DNA of 62,608 nt from Planctomycetota bacterium. Lineage in GTDB: Bacteria > Planctomycetota > UBA1135 > GCA-002686595. The translations under genes were made by a program, and so were the position numbers. The notes under the pieces are model-generated. The model ran no database searches and was not told the DNA's origin. It worked only from the letters and a program-made list of their open reading frames with translations. Where the stretch lies: the NCBI GenBank assembly GCA_002686265.1, contig NZBA01000126.1:1-62608 (forward strand), in the 5' to 3' direction. The first letter of the stretch is position 1, and every line of letters starts with the position of its first letter. This document shows, piece after piece, positions 1-10,052 of the stretch.

Positions 1-52
1 CCGTCGGCCCCACCCGTCGGCCCCACCCGTCGGCCCCGCCCGTCGGCCCCGC
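1..52. repeat. 13-bp tandem repeat, four copies
   Basis: Four consecutive copies of a 13-bp unit (CCGTCGGCCCCAC, with A changed to G near the end in copies 3 and 4) begin at the window edge and stop at base 52. The unit length is not a multiple of three, so an in-frame protein repeat is not the simple explanation. It is a simple-sequence repeat of unknown role and may continue to the left. Confidence 0.8.
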
Positions 53-173
53 TCCGGCCGATCTCGCCGCCGCGGGGCCCGCCACGGTCGAAACCGCCAC
101 CAGGGGCCTCGCCGCCGTCGTTCCCGCCACCGCCGGCTCACCGGCGAGGGTGAGCGCGTCGCGCGCCTTCTCC

Positions 174-202
174 TTGCCCGAGACGCCCGCGAGGCCTACA
201 TT
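174..202 (+). promoter_or_regulatory. Putative sigma-70 promoter of tRNA-Val(CAC)
   Basis: A -35-like TTGCCC (174-179) and a -10-like TACATT (197-202) are separated by exactly 17 bp. They lie about 36 bp before the mature tRNA 5' end, so the start point would be near 209. The spacing is ideal and each box has two mismatches to consensus. This is a sequence match only. Confidence 0.45.
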
Positions 203-238
203 CTGCGGCCCTCGGCGGTCCTCGCCTCCGAGCTCCAC

Positions 239-314
239 GGGCGACTAACTCAATTGGCAGAGTGCCATGTTCACAGCGTGGAGGTTACTGGTTCAAGTCC
301 AGTGTCGCCCACCA
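239..314 (+). tRNA. tRNA-Val(CAC)
   Basis: This is a complete 76-nt cloverleaf. The 7-bp acceptor stem GGGCGAC/GTCGCCC, the D stem ACTC/GAGT, the anticodon stem CCATG/CGTGG and the T stem ACTGG/CCAGT with loop TTCAAGT all pair. The anticodon loop TTCACAG gives anticodon CAC, which reads the valine codon GTG. The terminal CCA is encoded at 312-314. A second valine tRNA (TAC) with a nearly identical acceptor stem is at 42694-42769. Confidence 0.95.
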
Positions 315-465
315 CGGCCCTCCCGGCCGTGGACCATCGACCGATGTCCGCGAGCGCCGCGGATGACGAGAGCGCACCGCATGAGTGGGGCACCCTCGAC
401 GCCCTGCCGGCGAACGCCCTGGGAAGGGGCGCGAGCAGGCGTGCAGGCTCGTGAGGGAAGTGAGC

Positions 466-471
466 TAGACT
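466..471 (+). promoter_or_regulatory. -10-like TAGACT before xdhC
   Basis: TAGACT ends 9 nt before the xdhC ATG, and no Shine-Dalgarno lies between. If it is a -10 element, transcription would start at or within a few bases of the ATG, giving a leaderless mRNA. The same arrangement recurs at six other genes in the window. Confidence 0.35.
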
Positions 472-480
472 CGCGGTGCG

Positions 481-1290
481 ATGGACGCACCGATGAGCTG
501 GCTCGGAGAGCTGGAGACCCTACGCTCGACGGGGACTCCCTGCGTCGCCGTCATCGTCGCGGCCGCTAGTGGCAGCACACCGCGCGAGGTAGGGGCGCGC
601 ATGATCGTCGCCGATGGCCGGCTGGCGTGGGGCACGATCGGCGGCGGGAACCTGGAACTCAAGGCCATCGAGGCCGCACGCGACCTGCTCGAGCAGCCCG
701 GAGCGTGCTCGCGGAGCCTCGAGTACCCCCTCGGGCCGGCCACGGGCCAGTGCTGTGGCGGAGCGGTGACCCTGTTCTTCGAGCCCTTCACCTGGAGCGC
801 GCGGCGCGTCGTCATCTTCGGAGCGGGTCACGTGGCTCAGGCGCTCGGAGCCCTGGCGGACCACCTGGCGGCGGAGGTGCTCCTGATCGACCCGCGCGAG
901 GCGGCCGAGATCCAGCCGCCGCTTGCGGCTCGAACCGCCTTCGAGCTTCTGAGCGTCGATGCCCCCGAGGACGAGGTCGCCGAGCTCTCCCCAACGGCGG
1001 CCGTGCTCGTGATGACCCACAGTCACGCCCTCGATCAACTGCTCATCGAGCACGCCCTTCGGCGCGAGGAGCCCTTCGCCTACCTGGGCATGATCGGCTC
1101 CGCCCGCAAGTGGGAGCACTTCCGCTCCCGCCTCGGGAGGAAGGGCTTCACCGATGCGGCTCTCGACAGCGTGCACTGCCCGATCGGCTTGACGCGCTGC
1201 TCGAAGGAGCCCGGTGCGATCGCCCTCTCCGCCGCGGCGGCGATCTCGGAGGTGTTCGCCCGCGCCGAGCACCCGGATGCGCAGGGGTGA
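481..1290 (+). CDS. xdhC: XdhC/CoxI family molybdoenzyme maturation protein
   Basis: The 269-residue product belongs to the XdhC family. In characterised members these proteins bind molybdenum cofactor and deliver the sulfurated form to xanthine dehydrogenase or related hydroxylases. The N-terminal XdhC/CoxI domain (about residues 8-75) shows G-S-T-P-R-E-V-G-A and W-G-T-I-G-G-G-N. The C-terminal Rossmann domain (from about residue 105) begins V-V-I-F-G-A-G-H-V and ends with the typical C-P-I-G-L and an Ala-rich helix. No molybdenum hydroxylase subunits (xdhA/xdhB, coxL) are visible nearby, so its client enzyme must be outside the window. The ATG at 481 was chosen; a second in-frame ATG at 493 is possible. 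It converges with etfA. Confidence 0.85.
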   Translation: MDAPMSWLGELETLRSTGTPCVAVIVAAASGSTPREVGARMIVADGRLAWGTIGGGNLELKAIEAARDLLEQPGACSRSLEYPLGPATGQCCGGAVTLFFEPFTWSARRVVIFGAGHVAQALGALADHLAAEVLLIDPREAAEIQPPLAARTAFELLSVDAPEDEVAELSPTAAVLVMTHSHALDQLLIEHALRREEPFAYLGMIGSARKWEHFRSRLGRKGFTDAALDSVHCPIGLTRCSKEPGAIALSAAAAISEVFARAEHPDAQG

Positions 1291-1368
1291 GGCGGCCTTC
1301 GCGCTCCGGCTGCAGGCAGGCCTCTCTTCTGAAGGCGGCGGTTCGGCGTTCGGCTCGCCGGGTTCTTC

Positions 1369-2325
1369 TCAGACGCCGTTGCGCGCGGTGCGCACGGCTT
1401 TGGCCAGCTCGGGGACGATCTCGAAGGCATCACCCACGATCCCCAGGTCGGCGATCTTGAAGATCGGAGCGTCGGCGTCCTTGTTGACGGCCACGATCGT
1501 GCCCGACGTCTTCATGCCCGCCAAGTGCTGGATCGCGCCGGAGATGCCGACCGCCACGTACAGGCCGGGTGAGACGACCTTGCCCGTCTGGCCGACCTGC
1601 TCGCCGTGGGAACGCCATCCGGCGTCCACGACTGCCCGGCTGGCGCCCACCGCGGATTCGCCGAAGGCGTCGGCGAGGTCCTCGAGCATCGTGAACCCCT
1701 CGGGACCCTTCAGGCCACGGCCGCCGGAGACGACCACCGCTGCCTCGGTGACGTCGAGTTTGCCCTCTTCCTTGGGAGCGATGGCCGTCACCGTGACCTT
1801 GCGGTCGCCCCCGACGGGCTTCTCGATGACCTCGGCCGGCGCACCGTCGCTGATGGCCGCGAAGACGTTGGGGCGCGTCGTGGCGCAGAAGACCGGCGCG
1901 GAAGAGGAGCAACGCGCGATGGCCTTGCCCGCCAACCAGGGACGAGTGATCTCGAAGCCCTCGGCCGTGTGGGCGAAGCACGTGCAGTCGCTGAAGATCA
2001 CCGAATCGAGGTCGGCGGCGACACGCGCGGCGACGTCGCGGCCGGTGACCGTGGCCGCCGCCAGGAAAGCACCGGCCTCGTGCTCTCGGGCCAGCTGGGC
2101 CAGGTCGCTCGCGGTGCCGTCGGGGCTGAACGTCTCGGCTCCGGTGAGGTGCACGACGCTCGAGGCGCCGTGGGCGCCGAGGCCGGCAGCGACGGCGTCG
2201 GCGCCGGGGCCGGTGACGGCGGCCAGGACCGTCGCCCCGGTCGCGCTGGCGGCTCCCATGCACTCGAGGCTTGCACGGCGCGCGGTGCCCTCGGCGTGCT
2301 CGACGAAGATCAGGGTCGTGGTCAT
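1369..2325 (-). CDS. etfA: Electron transfer flavoprotein, alpha subunit
   Basis: EtfA pairs with EtfB to form the FAD-containing heterodimer that carries electrons from acyl-CoA and related dehydrogenases to ETF:quinone oxidoreductase. The 318-residue length is normal. The C-terminal FAD-binding domain has the family signature around [13 protein letters not shown], followed by the G-T-I-V-A-V-N-K-D segment. The ATG at 2325 has GGAG 8 nt upstream. The gene follows etfB with a 15-bp gap and is surely co-transcribed with it. No ETF-QO or acyl-CoA dehydrogenase gene is in the window. Confidence 0.95.
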   Translation of the reverse strand: MTTTLIFVEHAEGTARRASLECMGAASATGATVLAAVTGPGADAVAAGLGAHGASSVVHLTGAETFSPDGTASDLAQLAREHEAGAFLAAATVTGRDVAARVAADLDSVIFSDCTCFAHTAEGFEITRPWLAGKAIARCSSSAPVFCATTRPNVFAAISDGAPAEVIEKPVGGDRKVTVTAIAPKEEGKLDVTEAAVVVSGGRGLKGPEGFTMLEDLADAFGESAVGASRAVVDAGWRSHGEQVGQTGKVVSPGLYVAVGISGAIQHLAGMKTSGTIVAVNKDADAPIFKIADLGIVGDAFEIVPELAKAVRTARNGV

Positions 2326-2340
2326 CGTTGTGCTCCGGTT

Positions 2341-3090
2341 CTAGAGGACCTGGGCTTCGTTGCGCAGAGCATCGATCAAGGCCGGCACGGCCTCGACGCC
2401 TTCGCCGACGATGCGACCCTCGGCGCGCGCGGCGGGGAGGGTCAGTTCGCGGACGCTGACCTGGCTGTCAGCCGCCTCGCAGGCCAGCTCGTCGAGTGGC
2501 TTCTTCTTGGCCGCCATGATGCCCTTCAGGCCGGCGTAGCGCGGCTCGTTGAGGCCCTTGTCGCAGGTGAGCACCGCCGGTAGGGAGAACTCGTGGGTCT
2601 CGATGCCGTGCTCGGTCTCACGCTTGGCGCTGCCCGCGTCCTCGGCGAGCGTGAGCTCGACTACGTTCGTGACGCAGGCCCAGCCGAGCATCGTCGCCAC
2701 CATCGGCCCGACCGCCGCGTTGTCACGGTCGGTGGCGACCTTGCCCATGAAGACCACATCCGGCTCGAGCTCGCGCAGCTGCGCCGCGAGGGCGCGCGCC
2801 GTGGCTAGGCAATCGCGCTCGCTCCACTCCGCGTCCGTCAGGATGATGCCGCGGTCAGCGCCCTTGGCGATGCACTCGCGCAGCTCCTTGGACGCCTCCG
2901 AGGGGCCGATGGTCAGCACGGTGACCTCGCCCTCGTGGGCCTCGCGCGTGCGGATGGCCTCCTCGACGGCGATCTCGTCGTAGAAGGAGGTCATGTACTG
3001 GAAGGAACCGGTGTCGAGGGCGCTGCCACCCGACACCCGAGTCTGGGCATCGGTGGTGGGGACGCGCTTGATGCAGGCGACGATCTTCAT
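2341..3090 (-). CDS. etfB: Electron transfer flavoprotein, beta subunit
   Basis: EtfB is the AMP-binding partner of EtfA. The 249-residue protein starts M-K-I-V-A-C-I-K-R-V-P, the standard family N-terminus, which fixes the ATG at 3090 over the more upstream in-frame start. It also has the conserved D-R-D-N-A-A-V-G-P segment and the C-terminal M-A-A-K-K-K-P-L family stretch. A GAGAAG-like purine run lies upstream of the ATG. It sits between lptB (66 bp upstream) and etfA (15 bp downstream). Confidence 0.95.
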   Translation of the reverse strand: MKIVACIKRVPTTDAQTRVSGGSALDTGSFQYMTSFYDEIAVEEAIRTREAHEGEVTVLTIGPSEASKELRECIAKGADRGIILTDAEWSERDCLATARALAAQLRELEPDVVFMGKVATDRDNAAVGPMVATMLGWACVTNVVELTLAEDAGSAKRETEHGIETHEFSLPAVLTCDKGLNEPRYAGLKGIMAAKKKPLDELACEAADSQVSVRELTLPAARAEGRIVGEGVEAVPALIDALRNEAQVL

Positions 3091-3156
3091 GGGGCTTCTC
3101 GGGGATTCGGGGCGAAACAAGATATCGCCCTCCCCTGGGAGGAGCAACGGCGGCGT

Positions 3157-3957
3157 TCAGTCTTCGAGGAGCTCGCGCTCCTCGGCCTGGCTGACCTCTT
3201 CCAGCGGGCGGTCGAAGTGCTCGCCGAGGTAGACCTCGCGCACCCGCGGGTCGTTCACCAGCTCCACTCCCGAGCCCTCGCGCAGGATTCGGCCCTCGTG
3301 GATGATGTAGGCGCGGTCGGTGCTTTGAAGTGTCTCCCGGACGTTGTGGTCGGTGATCAGGATGCCGATATCGCGCTCCCGCAGATCGCGCACGATCCCC
3401 TGGATCTCCTGCACGTTGATCGGATCGACGCCCGCGAAGGGCTCGTCGAGCAGCAGCACCGAGGGCCGCGTGGCCAGCGCGCGCGAGAGCTCCAGGCGCC
3501 GCCGCTCGCCCCCCGAGAGGGTCTGGGCCTCGTTGTCGGCGAGGTGCGAGAGCTCCAGGTCCGCCATGAGCTCGTCGGCCTCCTTGCGCCGCTGGGCGCG
3601 CGAGAGCGGTAGGGTCTCGAGCACGGCCAGCAGATTGTCGCGCACGGACATGCGGCGGAAGACGCTCGGCTCCTGAGGTAGGTAGCCCATCCCCAGACGC
3701 GCCCGGCGGAACATCGGCAAGCGGCTGCAGTCGACGCCCATCAGGCGCACCGCCCCCGCGTCGGGGCGCGTAAGGCCGACGGTCATGCGGAAACTCGTGG
3801 ACTTCCCCGCCCCGTTGGGGCCGAGCAGGCCGACGATCTCGTGCCGCCCGACCCGGAAGCTCACCCCGTCCACGACCCGCCGGCCGCGGTAGGCCTTCAC
3901 CAAGCCCTCGACTTCGAGCAGGGTCGTCTCGTCTCGCGGCTTTGGAAGCGGCTCCAT
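3157..3957 (-). CDS. lptB: Lipopolysaccharide export ATPase LptB
   Basis: This is an ABC ATPase of the LptB type, which powers LPS extraction from the inner membrane with LptF/LptG. The 266-residue protein has Walker A G-P-N-G-A-G-K-S-T, the Q-loop in Y-L-P-Q-E-P-S-V-F-R-R-M-S-V, signature L-S-G-G-E-R-R-R, Walker B L-L-L-D-E-P-F-A-G-V-D and the H-loop I-T-D-H-N-V-R-E-T. These LptB-specific contexts separate it from general ABC ATPases. The start at ATG 3957 is preferred over further upstream in-frame starts because a TAGACT -10-like box sits 7 nt before it and the family homology begins soon after. lptA, lptC, lptF and lptG are not adjacent. An outer membrane with LPS is implied. Confidence 0.9.
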   Translation of the reverse strand: MEPLPKPRDETTLLEVEGLVKAYRGRRVVDGVSFRVGRHEIVGLLGPNGAGKSTSFRMTVGLTRPDAGAVRLMGVDCSRLPMFRRARLGMGYLPQEPSVFRRMSVRDNLLAVLETLPLSRAQRRKEADELMADLELSHLADNEAQTLSGGERRRLELSRALATRPSVLLLDEPFAGVDPINVQEIQGIVRDLRERDIGILITDHNVRETLQSTDRAYIIHEGRILREGSGVELVNDPRVREVYLGEHFDRPLEEVSQAEERELLED

Positions 3958-3964
3958 GGGCGGA

Positions 3965-3970
3965 AGTCTA
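3965..3970 (-). promoter_or_regulatory. -10-like TAGACT before lptB
   Basis: On the minus strand TAGACT lies 7 nt before the lptB ATG, with no Shine-Dalgarno between. This fits a leaderless transcript and supports the chosen start. No good -35 hexamer was found. Confidence 0.35.
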
Positions 3971-4014
3971 GCCGCACGATTCACGAAGACGCGCACCAGA
4001 CTTCGCAACCAACC

Positions 4015-4155
4015 GAGATCGACAGCCTCCATTCGGGAGCGCGCATGGTCGCGGGCCGTGCGCCGGTCTGTGGAGAAGCGCGAATGAGTGGGGCAGGGGA
4101 GCGCACATCGCGTCGGGGGCCGAGATCGACGCCTCCCGACTCGGGAGCGCAAGCG
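4015..4155 (-). repeat. Duplicated hairpin element upstream of lptB
   Basis: Two imperfect direct copies start with GAGATCGAC at about 4015 and 4121. In each, GCCTCC pairs with a following TCGGGAGCGC-type arm to form a hairpin; the second copy has the near-perfect inverted repeat CTCCCGA-C-TCGGGAG. They are about 105 bp apart. The function is unknown. They could be a duplicated protein-binding site or a repeated RNA hairpin in a long lptB leader. Confidence 0.4.
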
Positions 4156-4541
4156 ATGCATGGCAAGGGACTTGGCTCTTCACCGCGCCCCAGAGTTCCA
4201 GCCACGACCTCTTTGCAAACTGGAAACAACCGGGAAGTTCCTTTCCCCGGGGGGCGGAAGAGGGCCCGCCGGGGGTCTGTGGACAACCTGTGGGAAGATG
4301 CCGCTGACCTACCGTCCGGGTCAGGTTGGGCGCACCGAGTGATCCGTGCCCCCCGAGTTTTTTTCGATCCCAGTCGCGCTTTCGGAATCGCTTCAAAGCC
4401 TCTTCCCGCCGGAGTTTGGGGCCTTGGGGCGCGAAGTCAGGGCCTCGCCAAGCGGGTGACCCCTTGCGCGCCGAGCTTGCCCTTGCTCCGCGAACCTCTT
4501 TCCTCGGGCGGGGTGTGTTTTGTGGAAAACCGACTCCGTAA

Positions 4542-5962
4542 TCAGCGGATCCAGCGCAGGCGCCAGAGGCCGAGGTTCCACTTGAGGGGCCAGAAGACGA
4601 CCACGGCGCGACCGGTGATCAAGCGCCGAGGCACCAAGGGCGCCTCTGTGTCGTCGAGCTGCCGCGCATCCGCGGCCTTCCAGTGGTGCCGCTCGCCCCA
4701 TTCGTCCCGAAACCACACCTCGGGACCGCCTGGCAGGCCCTTTACCGTGTGCGGGTTCTCCTCGTTCAAGCGCAGGTTGCCGCGCACGACGCCCGTCCCC
4801 GGCAGGTCGTAGCTGCGCCAGGTCCATTCCCGGCTGTCGCTCGAATCCTGGGTGTTGTCGCCCAGCATCACGTAGTGGCCTGCGGGGATCTTCCAGCGCG
4901 AGATCTTGCGGTTGTCGGAGATGTAGTAGATGTCGCGCGCGACCTGAACGTCGGCCAGGTCGGCGCCCTCGCCCTCCACGTGCAGGAACAGGAACGAGCT
5001 CTGGTCCGTGGCCGGGGGAACCTCGAGCTCCAGGGCGACCTCACCGTCGAGCTCGAGCGCCAGCATGTCGTCGAGGTTCTGCGCGGCGAAGGTGATGGAG
5101 CGGCCGGCGGGCAGGCGCCAGGCCTCGGGGAGCTCGACCACCCCGTTCGGCCCGCCGCGCAGCGCTGTGGAGCGCTCGAAGCGGATCGACGGGCGCGCAT
5201 CGGGCGCCGCCGCCGGGCCGGGGAGATGAAAGGAGTAGCGTCGGTCGCCCTCGCGTAGCTGGACCGAGAAGGACTCGCAGCCGGCGAGCGCCCGCACCTC
5301 GCCAGAAACGCGCAGATCGCCGACCATGTGCGCCGCGCTCCCCACTCGTCGCACGATCTTGTCGCGGATGCTGAGCGGATAGCCGTCGCGGTACTGGTCG
5401 GTGATCAGACCGCTTTGGGGAAAGCGCACCGAACCCGACCCGCGCGCGGTGATCGTGTCCGAGGCGGCTTGCCAACCCTCCGCTCCCGCGAGCACCTTCC
5501 AGGACTTGCTCCCCGGTTCGCCCGGATGGAGCGGCTTCCAAACCGACTCCTGCACGGGCCGCGGGCGGCGCAGGATGCTCCAGGGCTCACTGCCGTCCGC
5601 GCGCCGCCACAGGTCGCCGTTCTCGACCTTCAGCTCCTCGGGGCCGACGCCGGCAATGCGCTTGATGAAGTTCTTGGAGACGTCGAGCGGGTACTTGAAG
5701 ACGACGACTTCGAAGCGCTTGGGATCGCGATAGTGGAACGAGAACTTGTCCACCAGGATGCGATCGAAGATCTGCGTCTCGGTGTTCCCCATCAGCGTGG
5801 GCTGCATGGATCCGGTGGGGATCTTATAGGCCTCGACGACGAAGTACTTCAGCATCACGGCCATGATGATGGCCATCGTGATCGCCTCGATGTTGTCGCG
5901 CCACGGGTGCTTCCGCTCACCGGAGCCGCCGCGGGAGTCGGGCTTCTCGGGGGCGTTCATGG

Positions 5963-5966
<4 letters not shown>
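4542..5966 (-). CDS. lepB: Signal peptidase I with large insertion
   Basis: This is the type I leader peptidase that cleaves secretory signal peptides at the outer face of the inner membrane. One N-terminal membrane segment (about residues 28-46) precedes the serine box P-T-G-S-M-Q-P-T-L (Ser53). The lysine box F-I-K-R-I-A-G-V (Lys102) and the G-D-N-T-Q-D-S-S-D-S-R-E-W box (about 369-381) follow. The protein has 474 residues, against 200-330 for typical family members. The excess is about 245 residues between the Lys box and the G-D-N box and looks like an inserted beta-rich domain. ATG 5966 overlaps the lepA stop (ATGA); ATG 5960 is also possible, since GGAG motifs suit both. Confidence 0.9.
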
Positions 5967-7762
<1,796 letters not shown>

Positions 7763-7775
7763 GCGGATCGCCTGT

Positions 7776-8396
7776 CTAGCGGCCGATCGCCGCCTCTTCG
7801 CCCAGGCGTGAGAGGAGCATCCGCAGCGCCCGCCCGCGGTGGCTGACCGCCGACTTCTGCGGCCCGGATAGCTCCGCGAACGAGCGCCCAGTCTGATCGA
7901 AGCCCTCTTCGGTGAACAGGAACAGGGGGTCGTAGCCGAAATCGCCACCGCCGCGGCGTGCGGTCAGGATGCGCCCACGGGCCTCACCCATCAGCTCCAC
8001 GGCCAAGGAGCCGTCCGGGCGGGCCAGAACCAGGGCACACACGAAGCGCGCCTTGCGGTTTTCCTCCGCCACACCTTCCAGCTCCTCGAGCAGGTGGTGG
8101 TTGTTCGCTGCGTCGTTGCCATGCTCGCCCGCGAAGCGCGCGGAATGGACGCCCGGCGCACCGTCGAGGCAATCCACTTCGAGGCCGGAGTCGTCCGCTA
8201 GGGCCCATAGTCCGGTGGCGCGTGCCGCGGCGGCGGCCTTCTTGCGGGCGTTGCCGAGGAATGTCGGCTGGTCCTCCAGCACCTCCGCCAAGCCGCCCAC
8301 CTCCTCGGGGCCGACCACGCCGATTCCGGCGGGAGCGAGAAGCTCCTCGAGCTCACGGCGCTTCTTCGCGTTCCCGCTGGCGATCAGGATCCGCAC
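7776..8396 (-). CDS. rdgB: XTP/dITP diphosphatase (RdgB/HAM1)
   Basis: This enzyme hydrolyses non-canonical purine triphosphates (dITP, XTP) to monophosphates to keep them out of DNA and RNA. The 206-residue protein has the N-terminal substrate loop S-G-N-A-K-K, the metal-binding A-D-D-S-G-L-E-V segment, G-A-P-G-V-H-S-A-R-F-A-G and D-F-G-Y-D-P-L-F, and the C-terminal S-H-R-G-R-A-L typical of the family. GTG 8396 is supported by a strong GGGGGAGGAG Shine-Dalgarno 7 nt upstream. The gap to rph is 18 bp, the frequent rph-rdgB pair. Confidence 0.95.
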   Translation of the reverse strand: MRILIASGNAKKRRELEELLAPAGIGVVGPEEVGGLAEVLEDQPTFLGNARKKAAAAARATGLWALADDSGLEVDCLDGAPGVHSARFAGEHGNDAANNHHLLEELEGVAEENRKARFVCALVLARPDGSLAVELMGEARGRILTARRGGGDFGYDPLFLFTEEGFDQTGRSFAELSGPQKSAVSHRGRALRMLLSRLGEEAAIGR

Positions 8397-8414
8397 GCGT
8401 GGCTCCTCCCCCGT

Positions 8415-9131
8415 TCAGGCGCCGCGCAGCGCCTGGGTCTGGGCCTCGAAGATGCGTCGGATGGCCGCGTCACCGACTTCCAGCATGCTGTCGAGGGACT
8501 CGCGGTCGAAGGGCGCGGCCTCCGCCGAGCCCTGGACCTCGATGAAGTTCCCGTCACCGGTCATCACCAGGTTCAGGTCGACCTCGGCGCGGCTGTCCTC
8601 GGAGTAGCAGAGGTCGCAGAGCACCTCGCCGTCCACGACGCCCGCCGAGACGGCGCCCACCTGGGTGGTGAGCGGCCAGCCGCGCAGGACGCGGCGTTCG
8701 TCCATCTTCGTCAGCAGATCGTGCAGGGCGACGTAGGCGCCGGAGATCGCGGTCGTGCGCGTCCCGCCGTCGGCTTGGACCACGTCGCAGTCGACCCAGA
8801 TCGTTCGCTCGCTCATCTGTTTGAAGTCCATCACCGCCCGCAGGCAGCGACCGATCAGGCGCTGGATCTCCACCGAGCGCCCGTCGACGCGCCCCGTGCG
8901 GTCGCGCTGCTTGCGCGTGTTCGTCGAGGAGGGGAGCATCGAGTACTCGGCCGTGAGCCAGCCGCGCCCCTTGCCTTGCAGGAAGGGCGGGACGCCGTCG
9001 GTGTAGATCGCCGTGCACAGCACGCGCGTGTCGCCGAAGGACGCCATCACCGAGCCGGGGGCCTTGTTGAAACCGCGCTCGAAGGAGATCGGGCGCATCT
9101 CCTTGGAGGCTCTCTGATGGTCGCGCTGCAT
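8415..9131 (-). CDS. rph: Ribonuclease PH
   Basis: This phosphorolytic 3'-5' exoribonuclease trims tRNA 3' ends. The 238-residue length and motifs are standard: R-P-I-S-F-E-R-G, the G-S-V-M-A-S-F-G-D-T segment, E-Y-S-M-L-P, R-T-G-R-V-D-G-R-S-V-E-I-Q-R-L-I-G-R, the phosphate site around Q-A-D-G-G-T-R-T and V-Q-G-S-A-E. ATG 9131 has AGGA a few bases upstream. A TATACT -10-like box (minus strand, 9159-9164) could start transcription here, about 21 nt before the ATG. It would lead the rph-rdgB-lepA-lepB series. Confidence 0.96.
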   Translation of the reverse strand: MQRDHQRASKEMRPISFERGFNKAPGSVMASFGDTRVLCTAIYTDGVPPFLQGKGRGWLTAEYSMLPSSTNTRKQRDRTGRVDGRSVEIQRLIGRCLRAVMDFKQMSERTIWVDCDVVQADGGTRTTAISGAYVALHDLLTKMDERRVLRGWPLTTQVGAVSAGVVDGEVLCDLCYSEDSRAEVDLNLVMTGDGNFIEVQGSAEAAPFDRESLDSMLEVGDAAIRRIFEAQTQALRGA

Positions 9132-9187
9132 GGGTCCTGGGTGGTCAGGGAGCCGCACAGTATAGGCGGGAGAGTGCTCCGAATCGT

Positions 9188-9937
9188 TCACTCGCCCAGG
9201 ATCTCGAGCCGGGAGATGTGCTCGAGGGCCACCGCCTCGCCCGCGCCGTCGGTGGGTGCGAGCACCAGGCCGCCCGAGAACGAGAGCTCGCGCACGACTC
9301 CGGAGTGAAGCGCCGATCCCGCCTCGACGGCCACCCGCGCGCCGCGCAGGCCGCTTGCGGTCAGGAAGTCGCGGGTCAGGCCCTCGCTGACCGCGCGTGC
9401 TTGGGCGAGGCGCGCGGGGAGGGTCTCGAGGACCGCGGCGGCGGCGTCGGTGACCGTCGCCTCGAGCCCGCACAGGGCCAGGCTGGTGACCGGCCGCTCG
9501 GCCAGGAGCTCGGCGGGGAAGGTGCGTTGAGTGACGTTGGCTCCGATGCCGAGGACGTGGTGGGGGCGTTCGGGAACGAGGCCGCGGCTCTCCACGAGGC
9601 AGCCTGCGAGCTTGGCGCCCGCGACGGTCAGGTCGTTGGGCCACTCGAGCCCGGCGCCCTCCAGGCCGAGGGAGCGCAGGCCGTCGAGCAGGCCGAGCGC
9701 CGCGGCGAGGGTGAGGGCCGCCGGCGCGATTGGCGGCGGCGAGGGCAGGAGCACGACGCTCATGTACAGGCCCTCCCCGGTGGCGCTGTGCCAGCTCCGC
9801 CCCCGGCGCCCGCGTCCCGAGGATTGGCCGCGGGCCAGATGGACGTCGCCGTGGCGGGCATCGCCGGCGGCGAGGGCCTCGAAGGCCCGCTCGGAGGTCG
9901 AGTCGACCAGATCGTGGTGGACGAGGCGGAAGCGCAC
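9188..9937 (-). CDS. birA: Biotin--[acetyl-CoA-carboxylase] ligase (class I BirA)
   Basis: This ligase attaches biotin to the biotin carboxyl carrier protein. The 249-residue protein has the biotinyl-AMP loop G-R-G-R-R-G-R-S-W-H, then W-P-N-D-L, K-L-A-G-C-L-V-E and G-I-G-A-N-V, and a small C-terminal SH3-like domain. There is no N-terminal helix-turn-helix, so it is a mono-functional class I enzyme and not a repressor. The GTG at 9937 is preceded by TAGACT only 6 nt upstream, consistent with a leaderless message. It diverges from prlC. Confidence 0.93.
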   Translation of the reverse strand: MRFRLVHHDLVDSTSERAFEALAAGDARHGDVHLARGQSSGRGRRGRSWHSATGEGLYMSVVLLPSPPPIAPAALTLAAALGLLDGLRSLGLEGAGLEWPNDLTVAGAKLAGCLVESRGLVPERPHHVLGIGANVTQRTFPAELLAERPVTSLALCGLEATVTDAAAAVLETLPARLAQARAVSEGLTRDFLTASGLRGARVAVEAGSALHSGVVRELSFSGGLVLAPTDGAGEAVALEHISRLEILGE

Positions 9938-9943
9938 GCACTC

Positions 9944-9949
9944 AGTCTA
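9944..9949 (-). promoter_or_regulatory. -10-like TAGACT before birA
   Basis: On the minus strand TAGACT is 6 nt before the birA GTG start, with no Shine-Dalgarno. The box matches those before xdhC and lptB exactly. Confidence 0.35.
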
Positions 9950-10052
9950 GCCCGGGAGGGAAGTTCGGCGATCGAGCGCTAAGATGGTGCGCCCGCCGCC
10001 AGCGGCGGCCGAGCAATCCTCATCCGCACTCCCCGACCGAACCCGCGCAATC

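Larger units (their letters stand above)
3958..4541. other. 584-bp intergenic region with DnaA-box-like sites
   Basis: No gene is supported between lepB and lptB. The stretch looks less GC-rich than its surroundings. It carries three TTNTCCACA 9-mers in the same orientation, at 4069-4077, 4278-4286 and 4521-4529 (plus strand TGTGGAGAA, TGTGGACAA, TGTGGAAAA), and a duplicated hairpin element. I looked for RNase P RNA, tmRNA, SRP RNA and 6S RNA signatures and saw none. Flanking genes both run leftward, so it is the upstream region of lptB and the downstream region of lepB. Confidence 0.5.

Noticed and set aside
1..52. CRISPR array
   Set aside because: The 13-bp units are directly adjacent with no spacers.
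1..238. Minus-strand open frame from a GTG at 238 running off the left edge (79 codons, no stop)
   Set aside because: It is Ala/Gly/Pro low complexity, crosses the 13-bp tandem repeat out of phase and would start right next to the tRNA and over its putative promoter. Long open frames are expected by chance at this GC content.
3958..4541. Calling the region the chromosomal replication origin
   Set aside because: There are only three boxes, no AT-rich unwinding element, no dnaA/dnaN/gyrB neighbour and no strand switch of genes here. It is reported only as a DnaA-box-like cluster.
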